From: Pterobdella sp. o SKG-2022
Taxonomy: Eukaryota; Annelida; Clitellata; Hirudinida; Piscicolidae
Assembly (NCBI GenBank): GCA_964035795.1
Contig: OZ038320.1
Coordinates: forward strand, 16,944,589 to 17,008,588
DNA length: 64,000 nt
Direction of reading: 5' to 3'
The stretch's first letter is position 1. Every line of letters starts with the position of its first letter. Shown one piece after another: positions 25,001-37,018 of the stretch. The translations under genes were made by a program, and so were the position numbers. Below the pieces are notes generated by a model that had not been told where the DNA came from, did no database searches, and was given only the letters and a program-made list of their open reading frames with translations.

Positions 25001-28000
25001 TATTTTAATTTTTTTTCAGTATGGGGTCCCATGCGTTAGACTTGACTGTCAAATGTGGATCATTACAGCTTTTTACTGTTAAGTCTTCTTTTCTAATTTC
25101 AAGGCCCCACGTATTAATAAAGTTCCTTTGTAACTTGTTCTTGTTTTTGTCAAAAAAAAATTCATTACTGTTGGTTCCCCCTCCAAAATGAGGTTTCAGT
25201 TCCACAGACTTGGGCATGTTCGAGATGCCACTTGTGTTCTCTTCTTGTTTATGGATTCCACATTTTTTTCATGTTAAAAATTTTTTTTTTCATGGAAATA
25301 AATTTAACAAAGCCTGAAGCTTGATTTAGTTTTTCGAACTATTTGTTAAATTTTTTCAAAATTAAAGCCACATATATTTTCCCTGCTATAATTCTTCATG
25401 CACGTTTGTTTTTTCATTGTTTTTGGCAGTTTTTTATTTTTCTTTTATTTTGCTAGTAATGACTTTTTCTCATCAGTGTCATAAGAAAAAAATCTTTAAA
25501 TATGAATTAACTCAAGTGACTAATAAATGAATATTTATAGTATATCCCAAATATGATACTGGTATAACATAATATAATAATATATAAATGCATGTGTTTT
25601 TTTAAAAATGTTTTTACGTTCTTTAACCATACAAATTTCATTTATAAAATACTTCAGCCTGCCACAATTAAATAAACACAAGGTTATCGAAGGATTGTTT
25701 CTAAAAATGAAATAATTCCTCAAGTCATCCATTTTAATAGATAACGACATTCAAAAGTTCTAATTAACATCTATCTTTCCATTCTTCATTCAAACACTCG
25801 AGGCATAAAAGACCTCAAATGGATTTCTATTATTGATACGTATGAAGGCCCACCTACGTGTTAACCCCTAGTCATTAATTTTTTACTTTGTAACTAATTA
25901 TGGAATCAATGAATCATTTTTTTAATTATACTTTTTCAAAAGTTTAGCTTGAATAATAATCAAAGTTATAAATCAATGATAGTCAAACTTCTAGAATGGA
26001 AGCACTTTCGAATGCATATGAATGAATCTTAAGGCAGCTTTTTCTACCAAAAACACGCCAAAGATTTTGAGAGTTATTTTTATATTCAAATCATTTTAAA
26101 CAGTCATAAAGAATGCCGTATTGAAAAATTTTATTTACAGGTCAAATGGGCAGAATTACAACGAATAAGAAAACGTTTCAAAAGAGATTTTCTTCCATTT
26201 GACCAAGTTTCTACCAATGAAACCCAACCTGAAGACATTAAAACATATAAAACAAAAAAATTAATAAACTATGAACCCTTATTGAAAATACCATATATAA
26301 CTCAAGATTATAGCTTCTATGGCAGATTGAGAAAAAATAATGAAGCAATTTATGGGGATGATAATGATATTCAGATATTCAAAAATTATCATTTGCAAAA
26401 ACATAGATTGAGAGATTTAGGAAGAATTTATGAAAAAGAAAATAAAAAACATGATAAAAAATTTTTTCGAAATAGCTGGCTTGGAGTGTTACCAGGTAAA
26501 AAAAAATTTGGAAGAACCGATGATGAGAAAAGCAATGGGGGTTTTGAGCTAAACATCAAAAGTTTTAAAAACAGAAGACATAAAGCTCATAGTAAAGAAT
26601 TATTTAAATTTGAAAAGATGAGCACAAAATTGAAAAAAAAGTTTTTAGAAAGTTCTGATAGAGGTTACTATGTAGATGGGGCACAAGCATTGGCATTCAA
26701 TGATGAGGTCTGGTCCAAACAGTGGTACCTGGTTAGTTTATTCAAGTCTTAATGTTTTGATATAAAATTCTTTTATATTATTATGATTTGAAAGTTTTTT
26801 CATAGAATTTAATTTCCGACTTTCAGCTAGTATTTAATGTATTGTAGTCATAATCAAATTTTTCAGTTTTTACAAGTTTTAAGATGGAGTTTATTAAGAT
26901 CTCGATCGAAATGTCACTAATAATATTCATCTTTTAGTCTCATTTTGTTTGATTTGGTATGGTAGTTTTATATGTTTCTTGTTCTGTTAAAAGGCATTCT
27001 AAAACTAAAACTTGCGCCATTTTTATACGTCTGACGGAATAGTAACTAGAAGTCTGTTGCAAATAACTTGTTATTTTATCCGACGTTTTTACGGAGTATT
27101 TGCTTGTTCAATGAATCCATGTTTCAAATTATATAATCAAAACCGCTGATATGATTTTAAAAGTAATTTGTTCTTATTATAAAAAACTACAGAGAGACAG
27201 TAGTTACAAAAAGAACTATGCCAAGGAAGACCTGGGTGTTGTGTCGGTGTGGAGGATGAACATCACTGGCAAGGGAGTGGTCGTCGCCATTATCGATGAT
27301 GGTTCGTGCTCTGTCGTTTTTTGTTCCTTAGCTTTTGCTGTATTATTTTTGTAGATTTTCATTTATTTCACTCAGCAATTCATTTATTGTGACGCAACTT
27401 TGAATTTGAAAATTAATAAGTTTATCGTGTGTCTTCACACATAAAGATTGTTATGAATATGGATCTGTGTAGTTAAAAACTTTCTACAAACTTGTTGAGA
27501 GCAGACTTAACTGAATCCTAATGGGAACCTGGAAGTCATAGTCATTGTAAAGTTAATCGATGAATACCTTTTTAAAATGGGCAGCTGCCAAAATAATACC
27601 ACTACTACAATAACTTTGTGAAATTTTGTTTTAATTTGTGTTCAAAATAAAAAGAATAACCTAGAAACGCAAATTAACAATGATGAAAGCTTTAAAGGGT
27701 GTAAATAAAAAAACCCGCTCAAAATGCTTGTGTTATTTTTTTTGATAAATGACTGTCACTTAAGCCCTCAGTTAACGGTTTTGGTCGATTATTTTAATGC
27801 TTTTCGTCGGACTCACTTTGTCCATCGTAACTGTTCCAGTTGAACTACATTTTAAATAAATTTTTTTATATATTTTTTTTACTTATTTCTTTATCATATT
27901 CTTTCATTATCAATAAGTTCTAAAAATTCATTCAATATGTACTTTTTCAAGTCTTAAACAAATATTCAACATAAAGCCATTTTCAACTCAATTATAATGA

Positions 28001-31000
28001 CATTCAATAAACATTGGAAACAATGCTTCTATGTTGAATGTAATCGTACGAATATTCCAGTTAGGGTAAATGGAAATGAGTATTTAAATATTTATTAGTT
28101 CTTTAAGCAATAGTAAATATAATTGAAGGTTTTGAACTTTGCGTTTCCAAATGTTTTTTAGCCTATAACACAGTTATTTTCAAATGAAAATATTAAATCA
28201 ATTTAAAAAAATGAATACGACTCAGACTTGTCCTATTGCTTCACTTATGGACTAACATTCCAGTGCATTATTATTTGATACTTTGATAAAAAAATCTCGA
28301 ATTGAAATATTTCATCAAAATTATATTTTGATTAATACAAAAATCTTCGTATAGAAAATAGGCAGCTCATTTCACATCTCACACATCCACATCACATACG
28401 CCCACATCCCACATCTTCCACACCCACATCACACACACTCACCTTACACACACCCACATCACACACGCCCACATCACACCAGACCCAGCTCTTATACCCC
28501 ATCACACCACATCACTTCACAATCCATCCATCACTCTACATACTCTACCATACTAGAGTATGCACCACACACAACGCCACAAAACACCACCAACCCATTC
28601 ACAGGCATCGAGTACAACCATACTGACCTAGCCACCAATTACGTTTGTATAAAATGATGTAGTCAATCATTCTTGCTTTTATTTTATTGGGATGATCATC
28701 AGGATGCGAGAGCCAGTGTTGATTTAAATGAGGACGATGATGACCCGTTCCCTAGGTATGAAGAGACAAACGAAAACAAGTAGGTTTTGTTATTAGCGTA
28801 ATTTTAGAAACATTTATTCCATTCTTTACCAAAAGTTTTTGTTGCAATAGAAATTTTTTTATTGTCTTTATGAAATAGTAATGATTTTTATAAAATTTCT
28901 TTTTTAATTTCAACTAAAGGTTTTGTAATTTTTTTACAATTGAAGTGTTGAAAAATGGTTTCATATATGGGAGCATCTATTAGCATGAGCTGAAAGTGTA
29001 GTTTCCAAAGAAATTTCGTCAGTTGGAATCTGAGTCTCCCTTGGACTCAAGTGGCATAGTTTGAGCCGGTTTGTTTGTGAAACCATCAAGTACACACAAC
29101 CACGTGGTGAAAGCATTCAGTATTGTAATTCATTTCGATTCTTCACAAACACTCATGTTTGTGCAAGTATTCGAATTTTATGAAACCTAAAACTATAAAA
29201 ACACTGTTGTTTTTACCCTATAATCTTTTTCTCTTTTTTCATCAACACTTTTGAACATCAGATTTAGGCTTGAAATGCTGTTAAGGTTAAATTTTAATGT
29301 TGTTACGACATAGTGTAAATAAATGTTGCCCAGTCGTTTATACCTGAGCATGCACTTGTTCTCAACCCTTGGTCAAGTTGATATAAACAACACTGATAGC
29401 TTATTATTCCTTTCAGACACGGCACAAGATGTGCTGGGGAAGTAGCCATGGTTGCCAACAACTCGTTTTGTGGAGTGGGTGTGGCTTTTAACGCTGCTAT
29501 CGGAGGTTGTTTCAGTTTATTTAGATAGTTTAGTAATTTTTAGTTGGTGTTACAAAAAAATGAAGGATGTGTTTGATATTTTATAGACATGAATCTATGT
29601 TTCAAGTATTTTTCAATTAGATATTTTTATAATAATTTTTTCAAAAAACTTTCAATAATGTCAAATTTTTAAAAAACTTTTAAGCAAAGATTAAATTTAA
29701 TGATAATAAAACAAACTCGAAAATTTTTTTACGTTATAATACTTTTTTAAAAATTTTCATTCTATTTCATCTAGCATCAAATTGCCAATGCTTCCAAAAA
29801 ATACAGTGGGCTATCAAAAATCCGCATATCAAAAATTCTTACTTTTGATAATCAAGACTGAATTTCCCATCAAATCATTCTTGAACTATATATTAATGTT
29901 GAAACATCAGAATAGACCATGCTCAAATGTATAAGAAAAAACTAAACAATTTTTTCAGTTTTTATGAAATTTTATCACATAAAAATTAACAGTTTGATGA
30001 TAAATCTTCTAAACGTCTTTTGTTGATGAAGCAACATTGCTGTTTTTAAACTCTAATTATTGTTAAAACTTTTACCATACTTTTTTCAACACCAATTTCT
30101 ACTTTTCCGCATTATCCAAAAACCCAGACAACCTCAGTTCTCGATGTGTTTGGAATTTTGAAGGATCACTTTGAAAAAACACTCATCAGCCCATCCATTT
30201 ATATTCTATTGCAATCGTTCAAAACTTTGTAAACTTCCTCACACTAAGGTATAAAGCTGTTGGACGGTGTAACGACGGACAGTCTTGAGGCACAAGCATT
30301 GAGTTTTGGTTTGAATCACATAGACATCATCAGTGCCAGCTGGGGTCCTAGTGATAATGGTAAGAGTCTCGAAAAACCTGGAAGGCTGGCTGCCGCTGCT
30401 TTGAAAAGGGGAATCGAAAAGGTTAGGACATAATTAGGATACCGAACAAAATTTAAATGTGCCGGAACAATTAAAAATTTTTAAATTTCGAAGCTTTGCA
30501 TGTTGAAATTATAAAAATTTTCAAGTGTAAAAATTGTAACTAAATTTTTTCCATCCATCAATTATATTTTAACCTTCATATTTAAGTTTGAACAATACAA
30601 AATACTTTCATATTTTTATATAAAAGTCTATATTTAAATATTGGTTCAAAAAATATCCCAGAACATTGATTATTCTGTTTATAAAAGTAATCATTAGTGA
30701 AAAACGTGATAATATTTTTATTAAGCTCATTTTTCTAAAAACAGGGAAGAAAAGGAAAAGGAACAATTTACATATGGGCATCGGGTAATGGAGGCTTTTA
30801 CAGTGATAATTGTAACTGCGATGGTTATGCTTCAAGCATTTACACTATTTCCATAAGTAGCACTTCAGAGAACTTCGAATCCCCATGGTATGCGGAGTCA
30901 TGCCCCTCTACTTTTGCATGTGCGTACTCCAGTGGTACCAGGGATGAAGAGAGAATTGTAATTGTTTCGTTTTTTAAAATTTTTGTTGTTGTTTAGGTTA

Positions 31001-33389
31001 TTTAGGAAAAAATTGTTCTGCTACCAAAAAGTGTCAGTTCAACATAAAAATAAAACACAATGGTTACACAAACTTGAAGAATATCTCAGTTTAAATTTTA
31101 TAAATACATATCAACTTGTAATCAAAACCAATTTAAAGCTATTTATTATTCAATTCATCCTATTCGATATTTTTATCGTTAGTTTTCTATATTTTTTCAA
31201 TTGCAATCAACCATTGAGAAGCCGGTTGATTAGACGTAATAAAAAAAATTTGCTCGGCTTAGACATCTTTATTTCTCATATAAAGAAATCTGAAACACAT
31301 CCACTAACATGTCAGCAGCTTTAAGTCTTTGAAAGTTTTTTACTTATAACCTATTTTAGGGCTTTCAAAAATTATTTTAGTTTTTAGGCAAGTTCTTCAG
31401 TGTTAGCAAAAGACTGAGAAATGAGCTTGTTCGAAACTGAACTCCATGCAAGGTTGGTGGCCTCGCCAAGAACAAATGTGGGTGTTAGAACCACATACCT
31501 AATGGTTCACTCTATCACATAATTTTATATATACTAATTTTTTAGAATTGAAACTCGATCATTTTTTGCAGGCAACAGCTGACTTGCACAATGAATGTAC
31601 CCAATGGCACTCAGGCACTTCTGCATCAGCACCGCTTGCTGCTGGTGTCATTGCTCTTTTGCTTGAAGCCAAGTTGTTGTCTATTTTGTTTAGGTTTTGT
31701 TTTAGTGGATATTTTGCTTTTAATGATGGTGACAAATAAGAATTTCATTAACTTTATTTTTCGCTAACATCACAATAGTTATAGTATGCTAAGTTTGAGA
31801 AAAAAAATATACATGGTTACACAAATATATTCACTTATGTAATTAAATGATCCCATTTGCATAGTCCTCATCTCACTTGGAGAGACGTGCAACACTTGAT
31901 CGTCAAGACTTGCAACCCTAAGCCTCTAATGCACAACAAAGGGTGGAAAAAAAACTCCGCTGGACACTGGGTCAATAACAAGTTGGTTTCAAACAGTCTT
32001 TTCTCTGAATATCGAAGTAGCATAGTTTACTTTTGATGATATGAAATATATAATTTATTAAACAAAACGATGCATAAAAACTGTTTGGAAACTTTTTAAC
32101 TGTTGATTTAATGCGTCTCCCATAGGTTTGGCTTTGGCCTCTTGAACGTGTTCTCCCTGGTGCAGGCTGCAAACCCCTCCACATATATCCTTATACCTCC
32201 CAAAGCTGTGTGCATGGTGCAGCCTGTGGCTCAGTTCCCACTGTTTGTTCATGTCTATTTATCGTAGGATGCTGTTTATATACATCATTATGTATTTTTC
32301 ATATAAAGTTCTTTTTTTTAACCTGAAAATGATGTAACAAGTAAAGATAAAGCTTCGAATAAATTGTAATTTCGACTTTATAAGCAAACACTAGCAATTT
32401 TTTAATAATAAAGTTAAAATTAACGAGTTTGAAAAATGTAAAAGCTCAAAAAACAGAAAACTATTATAATAATATTTTTCCTAAAACTTCCATTAAACAC
32501 TCTAAAGTAAGATAGAAAGCGGCACAACACTGAGCATCCAACTGCCAAGTAATGGCTGCTTGGAAACTGTGAATGAAGTCAAATACTTAGAACACATTGT
32601 CATAGTAGTGGACATTTCTTATTCCCGCAGGGGAGACATCAAGATCATCCTTATATCTCCAAATGGTATGTACTTCGACTGACCTTTGAACAACATTGTG
32701 ACTCATTTTTGTATGGTCCCAAACACAAAGTATTCGTTTTAAAAAAGACACGCTTTTAGTGAGACTAGCTTACATTAGCAAGTGATAATAAAAGTTGAAA
32801 AAAAAAATTTTATCAAATACTTTGTGTTTTTTGACCTTAAAATTTGATTTAAGCTATTATACTTTATCATTGTGAGGCATTATATGCAAATTTTTAATAA
32901 ACTTCTATAGAAGCAACTTATTGAAAATAATTAATAAAATTGAAAATATTCATGTACATTTATATTTAGTTAACAGTTATCAAGCTCAAATACCTAAAAG
33001 CAACCTTGATACCAACACTCAGGCATGCAAACAGAATTATTGAGTGAGAGGCGTAATGATGATTCTAAGACAGGATTCAAGGACTGGCCTTTGATGAGTG
33101 TACACAATTGGGGTGAAAATGCCTGGGGCCTGTGGACTTTGCAAATTGTCGACCAAGTAGTTATGCTGTGTTCCAGCAACTTGTTTTTTTTATTAACAAA
33201 AATGAACAAACTCTAACATTTGCACGATTTTCAAACGTAATTTGCAATCAAAATTGTTTTATCACAATTAAGCTAAATTATTTTCATCAATTAAATGTAT
33301 ATAACTTGCATGGTTAGACACCGAGTGGAAACTTCGGTATGGTGGAGAAGGTGGAGATGCAGCAGCATGGAACTCTGATGTCTGTGTGA
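19001..33389 (+). CDS. PCSK1: Proprotein convertase of the PC1/3 type, 5' end missing
   Basis: Kexin-like serine protease that cleaves prohormones at dibasic sites in the secretory pathway. Exons: 19001-20290, 22501-22629, 26141-26731, 27193-27301, 28605-28642, 28703-28779, 29417-29505, 30249-30421, 30745-30957, 31572-31672, 31865-31981, 32126-32242, 32520-32665, 33023-33156 and 33318-33389, all in phase. The prodomain runs [16 protein letters not shown] ... [14 protein letters not shown] ... DPRVKWAELQ to the autocleavage site IRKRFKRD. The triad is Asp in VVVAIIDDG, His in HGTRCAGE and Ser in [13 protein letters not shown]; the oxyanion Asn is in WASGNGG, whereas PC2 has Asp. [20 protein letters not shown] and [16 protein letters not shown] fit PC1/3 best. 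The P domain has YSRRGD. Odd points: about 400 Asn/Lys-rich residues precede the prodomain, and about 165 lie between FKRD and [12 protein letters not shown]. The protein stops right after the P domain (QQHGTLMSV), though a donor at TCT|GTGTGA could lead to an unseen C-tail exon. Confidence 0.9.
28369..28603. repeat. CACATC/CACACC-rich simple sequence
   Basis: About 230 bases with almost no G on this strand, built from irregular CACATC, CACACC and CACGCC units. It runs directly into the AG acceptor of a convertase exon at 28605, so it doubles as a long G-poor tract before a 3' splice site. Confidence 0.85.
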
Positions 33390-33570
33390 GGTGTGTTTGC
33401 AAGTTGGCTGAGATGCTGTTTTGTTTATGTTTTATATGTTATTTATTTATTTGGCTATGAAAAAATTCATTTTTTTTTTCATTAAGGTATTTATTTAGTT
33501 TATATATTTCTATTTTGACCCGTGAAAGTAGAATAATTATCAAAGTTACCTCTTTCAATGCCATGTTGGG

Positions 33571-33652
33571 TTAATAATTAGCACCTGTTTCATAGTGTTT
33601 TTTTGTTGCTTTAAATTTGTATTAGTGCTTTGAAGTCTAAGAAAAAGCGCTA
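33571..33652 (+). mobile_element. SINE tail without its tRNA head
   Basis: ATTAGCACCTGTTTCATAGT through to AAAAAGCGCTATT matches the body of the SINE that begins 30 bases later. It is either a 5'-truncated insertion or part of a head-to-tail SINE dimer. Confidence 0.7.
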
Positions 33653-33680
33653 TTTCCAACTTAAAAATTTTAAAAATGCA

Positions 33681-33845
33681 AGTCGGCTCTTATAGCTCAA
33701 TTGTTGAGCATTAGACTAATTAGCTAAAGTTACCGGGCTCAATCCCGCATGGGCCGGCAATTAGCACCTGTTCCACAGTGTTTTTTCGCTACATTAAATT
33801 CGTAGCAAGCGCTTTGATATATGAGGAAAAACGCTTGTAAATACC
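33681..33845 (+). mobile_element. tRNA-Ile-like SINE, body type B
   Basis: The head has A box TAGCTCAATTGTTGAGCA, an anticodon loop ACTAATTAG (AAT, Ile-like) and B box GGGCTCAATCCC, then GGGCCGGC. The body reads TTAGCACCTGTTCCACAGTG, then CGCTACATTAAATTCGTAGC and GCGCTTTGAT. The same body is found at 42012-42176 on the other strand, while the SINE at 6766 has the same head but a different body. Confidence 0.85.
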
Positions 33846-34070
33846 GCATTACTAAAATACAAGTATTTTTCTAGTTGATAAATGTTACTATGAAAGATGC
33901 TAATGGCAAAAAATATTAAAAGTTATATTTTTAAATATGAATCAGCATATTATTTTGGAATATCACTATTTACAGAAATTTTCCCAAAGACCGCAAGAAA
34001 CCACGATTTAGAAACTTCATTGGATGTTGAGTATATATATTCGATGTATTCCGTCATTATCATATATCCC

Positions 34071-34154
34071 ATTATAACCAGCCTAGTATAACCAACCTAT
34101 TATAACCAACCTATTATAACCAATCTATTATAACCAACCTATTATAACCAACCT
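34071..34154. repeat. 14-bp tandem repeat, six units
   Basis: Six copies of ATTATAACCAACCT with one or two substitutions in the outer units. Confidence 0.95.
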
Positions 34155-35288
34155 GTTGTGAAAGTAGATTTCTGTTAAAAGCAAAACAGTTATCACTATA
34201 AATTATTTTTATGAAGGTACTTTCATATGGATATCTATTTATCAATTTTGTAATAAAGAGTTATATAGTAAATTTAACTATACCAAAACCTTTAAAATTT
34301 TGGAAAAAGACCTTCTATTTATGAATTAATGTGATGTTAATTGAAAAGAAATACAAGTGCTTCTGGTGGTCGTACAAACATAAATGTTTTGTTGAAAATA
34401 AATATTTCTGCAATCTGTTTAGTTGAGATAATGCTAGTATTATAAAGAAAAAATGTATTTGAAAAATATTTATGTGCATTTTGGCTTAAAGTTTTTTTTG
34501 ACTTTATAAGAGGTTAGAACCACCATTTTCAAAATGTATGAACAGCCTCTTTCAAGAGCATCTTCAACTGTCACCTCAAGGTGACAACCAAACTAAATTT
34601 TCTGCTCAACATTTTTAAATTCATTTTGGAGGTTTTGAAGATTTTTTTCATCTTGCTTTTTAACTCATATTTTTTGGCGTTTCGTCGTTTACATTAGAAA
34701 TATTTCTTTGATCTGTTTTATATATAGCGATTTATAAAAAGAAACTTTTTATGTTGAAAAAGTTGGCAAAGATGAAAAAAACAGAGAAGAAAAAATTAAA
34801 TTCCTTTCTGTGGAAAATGATAGAACAAATTTAAAAGTATAATCTTACGTCTTCTATAATTGCCATAAAATCGAAAAACTTTTGGAAAATTGAAAAATTT
34901 GTAAAAAGATTATTATTTTTCATTTTCCAAGTACTAGTTATAGGTTTCATAATAGCTAGTTTGGAAATAATTCATTTTAAAATATTTAGTTTTCATATCA
35001 TTTTTCGCATTATACAAACAAAAGAACGCGTAATATTCTTTTATATATTTTTATGTAACTTACAATAGTAATTTTCACCGAAAGTCTGTTGCATGAAGGT
35101 TTCATTTCAGTTTCAAACCATAACTTTAAAATATTCATAAGCTTATATCTTTTCCTATTCCCATAAAGTTTTTAATTAAAATAATTTAAAAGCAGGTTCA
35201 AAACCAATTGAAGTATGTAAATTTTTAAGATAAAAACAAGTTTTAAAGTCTTGATGCAGCACAATTGCTTAAGAGGGATTCATTGTGT

Positions 35289-37018
35289 TCAAGAGAACGA
35301 TTGGTCCCAAACCAAGTTAGCAAGGCAACTCATCACCCAACAAACATTCCATTAACTGCACTGAAAATATTTGTGCTTATTATGATGAGCAAAATATAGT
35401 TTCCCTAGAGCTATGTATTCTACTTTACAAGGATTATTTTTGTGGCAATCAAAGGTTGGTGGAGGCGTCACATAGGTCGTCGTAGTGGTTGTAGTAGTAG
35501 TGGTTGTGCTTTGGGTGGTGATAAGAGTTGTTGTTGTGGTTGGAGTGGCAGCAGCATTTGTTTTGGTTGGAGTGGTGGTAATAGTTGTTGTTGTTAGAGT
35601 TGAAGTGGTAGAAATAATTGTTGTAGTTGGCGCAGTTGTTGTGGTTGGAATGGTAGTATAAGTAAAGCCAAGATCTGAAAAGTTTAAATTGAAAATTCAT
35701 GGAAACTGAAATTGAAGCATTATAAAATTGATATTTATTACCTTTACATGCTTTTGATTTGAGCTTACTTAGGATATGTTTTAAATCACGATACGATCGA
35801 ACGAAATTCATGTATAAACAAGCTGGTTTTGAAACAATTACTATAAGTTCATATAGTTGAAGATTTTCTCTTATTCCTGTAACGAAAACTTCAATGTTTT
35901 GCTTATGAAACTTCTCTGCAGCCTCAAATGTTCCGGATGGAGAAGCTAAATAGTTTTCCGCAAAAAATAATGCAATTTTAGGCGTTTTTGGAATATTGTT
36001 TTAAAATTTTAATTGAGATTTATAAAAAAAATTTTTAACCTTAAACAAATTCAATTTTTTATTTTTTAAATGACATTTACTTAATTTTAAAAAGCTTAAC
36101 TACAACCATTTTGTTTTTAAAAACAAAATATTAAACAAATCAAATGAAATTTAAGAAAGAATAGAAAAGCAAACAAAATAGCAATAAAAAACCATAAAAA
36201 TTTTACGTCGCTAAAGATGAAATTAGAAAAAATAATCAGAATATACATCACCTACATCAGGCCTTTACTTTCATTATTCTTCTCAACCTGGGTTTTAGTG
36301 GAGGCAGATTTCTAGAAAATGTGTCAGCTGTAAGCTCAGCTGGTAAAGCATAAGACTAATTCTTTAAAAGACATCTTAAATATCTTGTATTTAATAATTC
36401 TCGTTTTTATTCTTCACAAAAAGGTGATTTTTAAAAATACTTTTATTATAAAAAAACTAAAATTTTCGAAAAATTCAATTTTGTCATAATTCATTAGATT
36501 GAAAGATCGTTATTTTTTCTAAAATGTTTTCTCCAAAACAATGATTGAGAATGAAAATCAAGAGGCAAGTTATAGCCTCTTTCTATTAGGCTTTTCACAT
36601 ACAGAAAAGCAGCAAGATCTGAATACAAAGGCTTAACCTATTTTTTTGAATCTATTTATTTATTTTTTCATGCTAATGGGAAACCAATTTTTATGTAACT
36701 TTTAATTTTTGTAAATCTATCTGTAATTTCCAAAATAGATTTCATAAAAGTATTCCAATAAAACTTCAAAAAATTCAAAACTTCCAAACACCTCCGTAAA
36801 ATCCTTTTGCAAAAGTATCATTTTCAGTGCCCTCAGTCGTTTCCACGTAAGCGAGTCTTGATAAAATAATGGTCTCATTCAAATATACAGCTTGTTTGAA
36901 TTTTTGCTAGTGTTCTTCCGACAATTTCATTTCCAAATGTATTGTCAATCGATGTGGCATCTTCAGCGCCAGTGCTCAAGCTTGCCAAGAAGGATAATGC
37001 AGTTACAAAAATCAACAT
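35289..37018 (-). pseudogene. Secreted VWA / Thr-rich / chitin-binding protein, disrupted
   Basis: On the minus strand the ATG at 37018 opens a signal peptide (MLIFVTALSFLASLSTGAED) and runs into a von Willebrand A segment (NETIILSRLAYVETTEGTEN, FAKGFYGG; exon ends 36792). A second part, from about 35996 to 35742, reads PKIALFFAENYLASPSGTFE, then NIEVFVTGIRENLQLYELI, typical VWA strands. Exon 35674 onward has a Thr-rich mucin-like linker of about 60 residues, then a chitin-binding type-2 (CBM14) start (NPCKVEYIALGKLYFAHHNK). Proteins of this build are secreted matrix or mucus components. Defects: a frame change in an A-run near 36906, no AG acceptor for the second VWA part, no DxSxS metal site, and an in-frame TAA (35352-35354) inside the CBM14. 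The same frame continues with VMSCLANLVWDQ to 35289. Decay is likely; assembly error is possible for the A-run. Confidence 0.6.
36326..36376 (+). repeat. Fragment of a tRNA-like SINE head
   Basis: GCTGTAAGCTCAGCTGGTAA then AGCATAAGACTAATTCTTTAAA keeps the A box and anticodon arm of the SINE head but has no B box or body. Confidence 0.55.

Larger units (their letters stand above)
33390..35288. other. Intergenic region between the convertase and the VWA gene
   Basis: No gene was seen. It contains a SINE tail, a whole SINE and a 14-bp tandem repeat, each listed separately. The rest is featureless AT-rich DNA. Confidence 0.5.

Noticed and set aside
28369..28603. CRISPR-like or regulatory array
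   Set aside because: Irregular simple sequence without spacers, in an animal intron.
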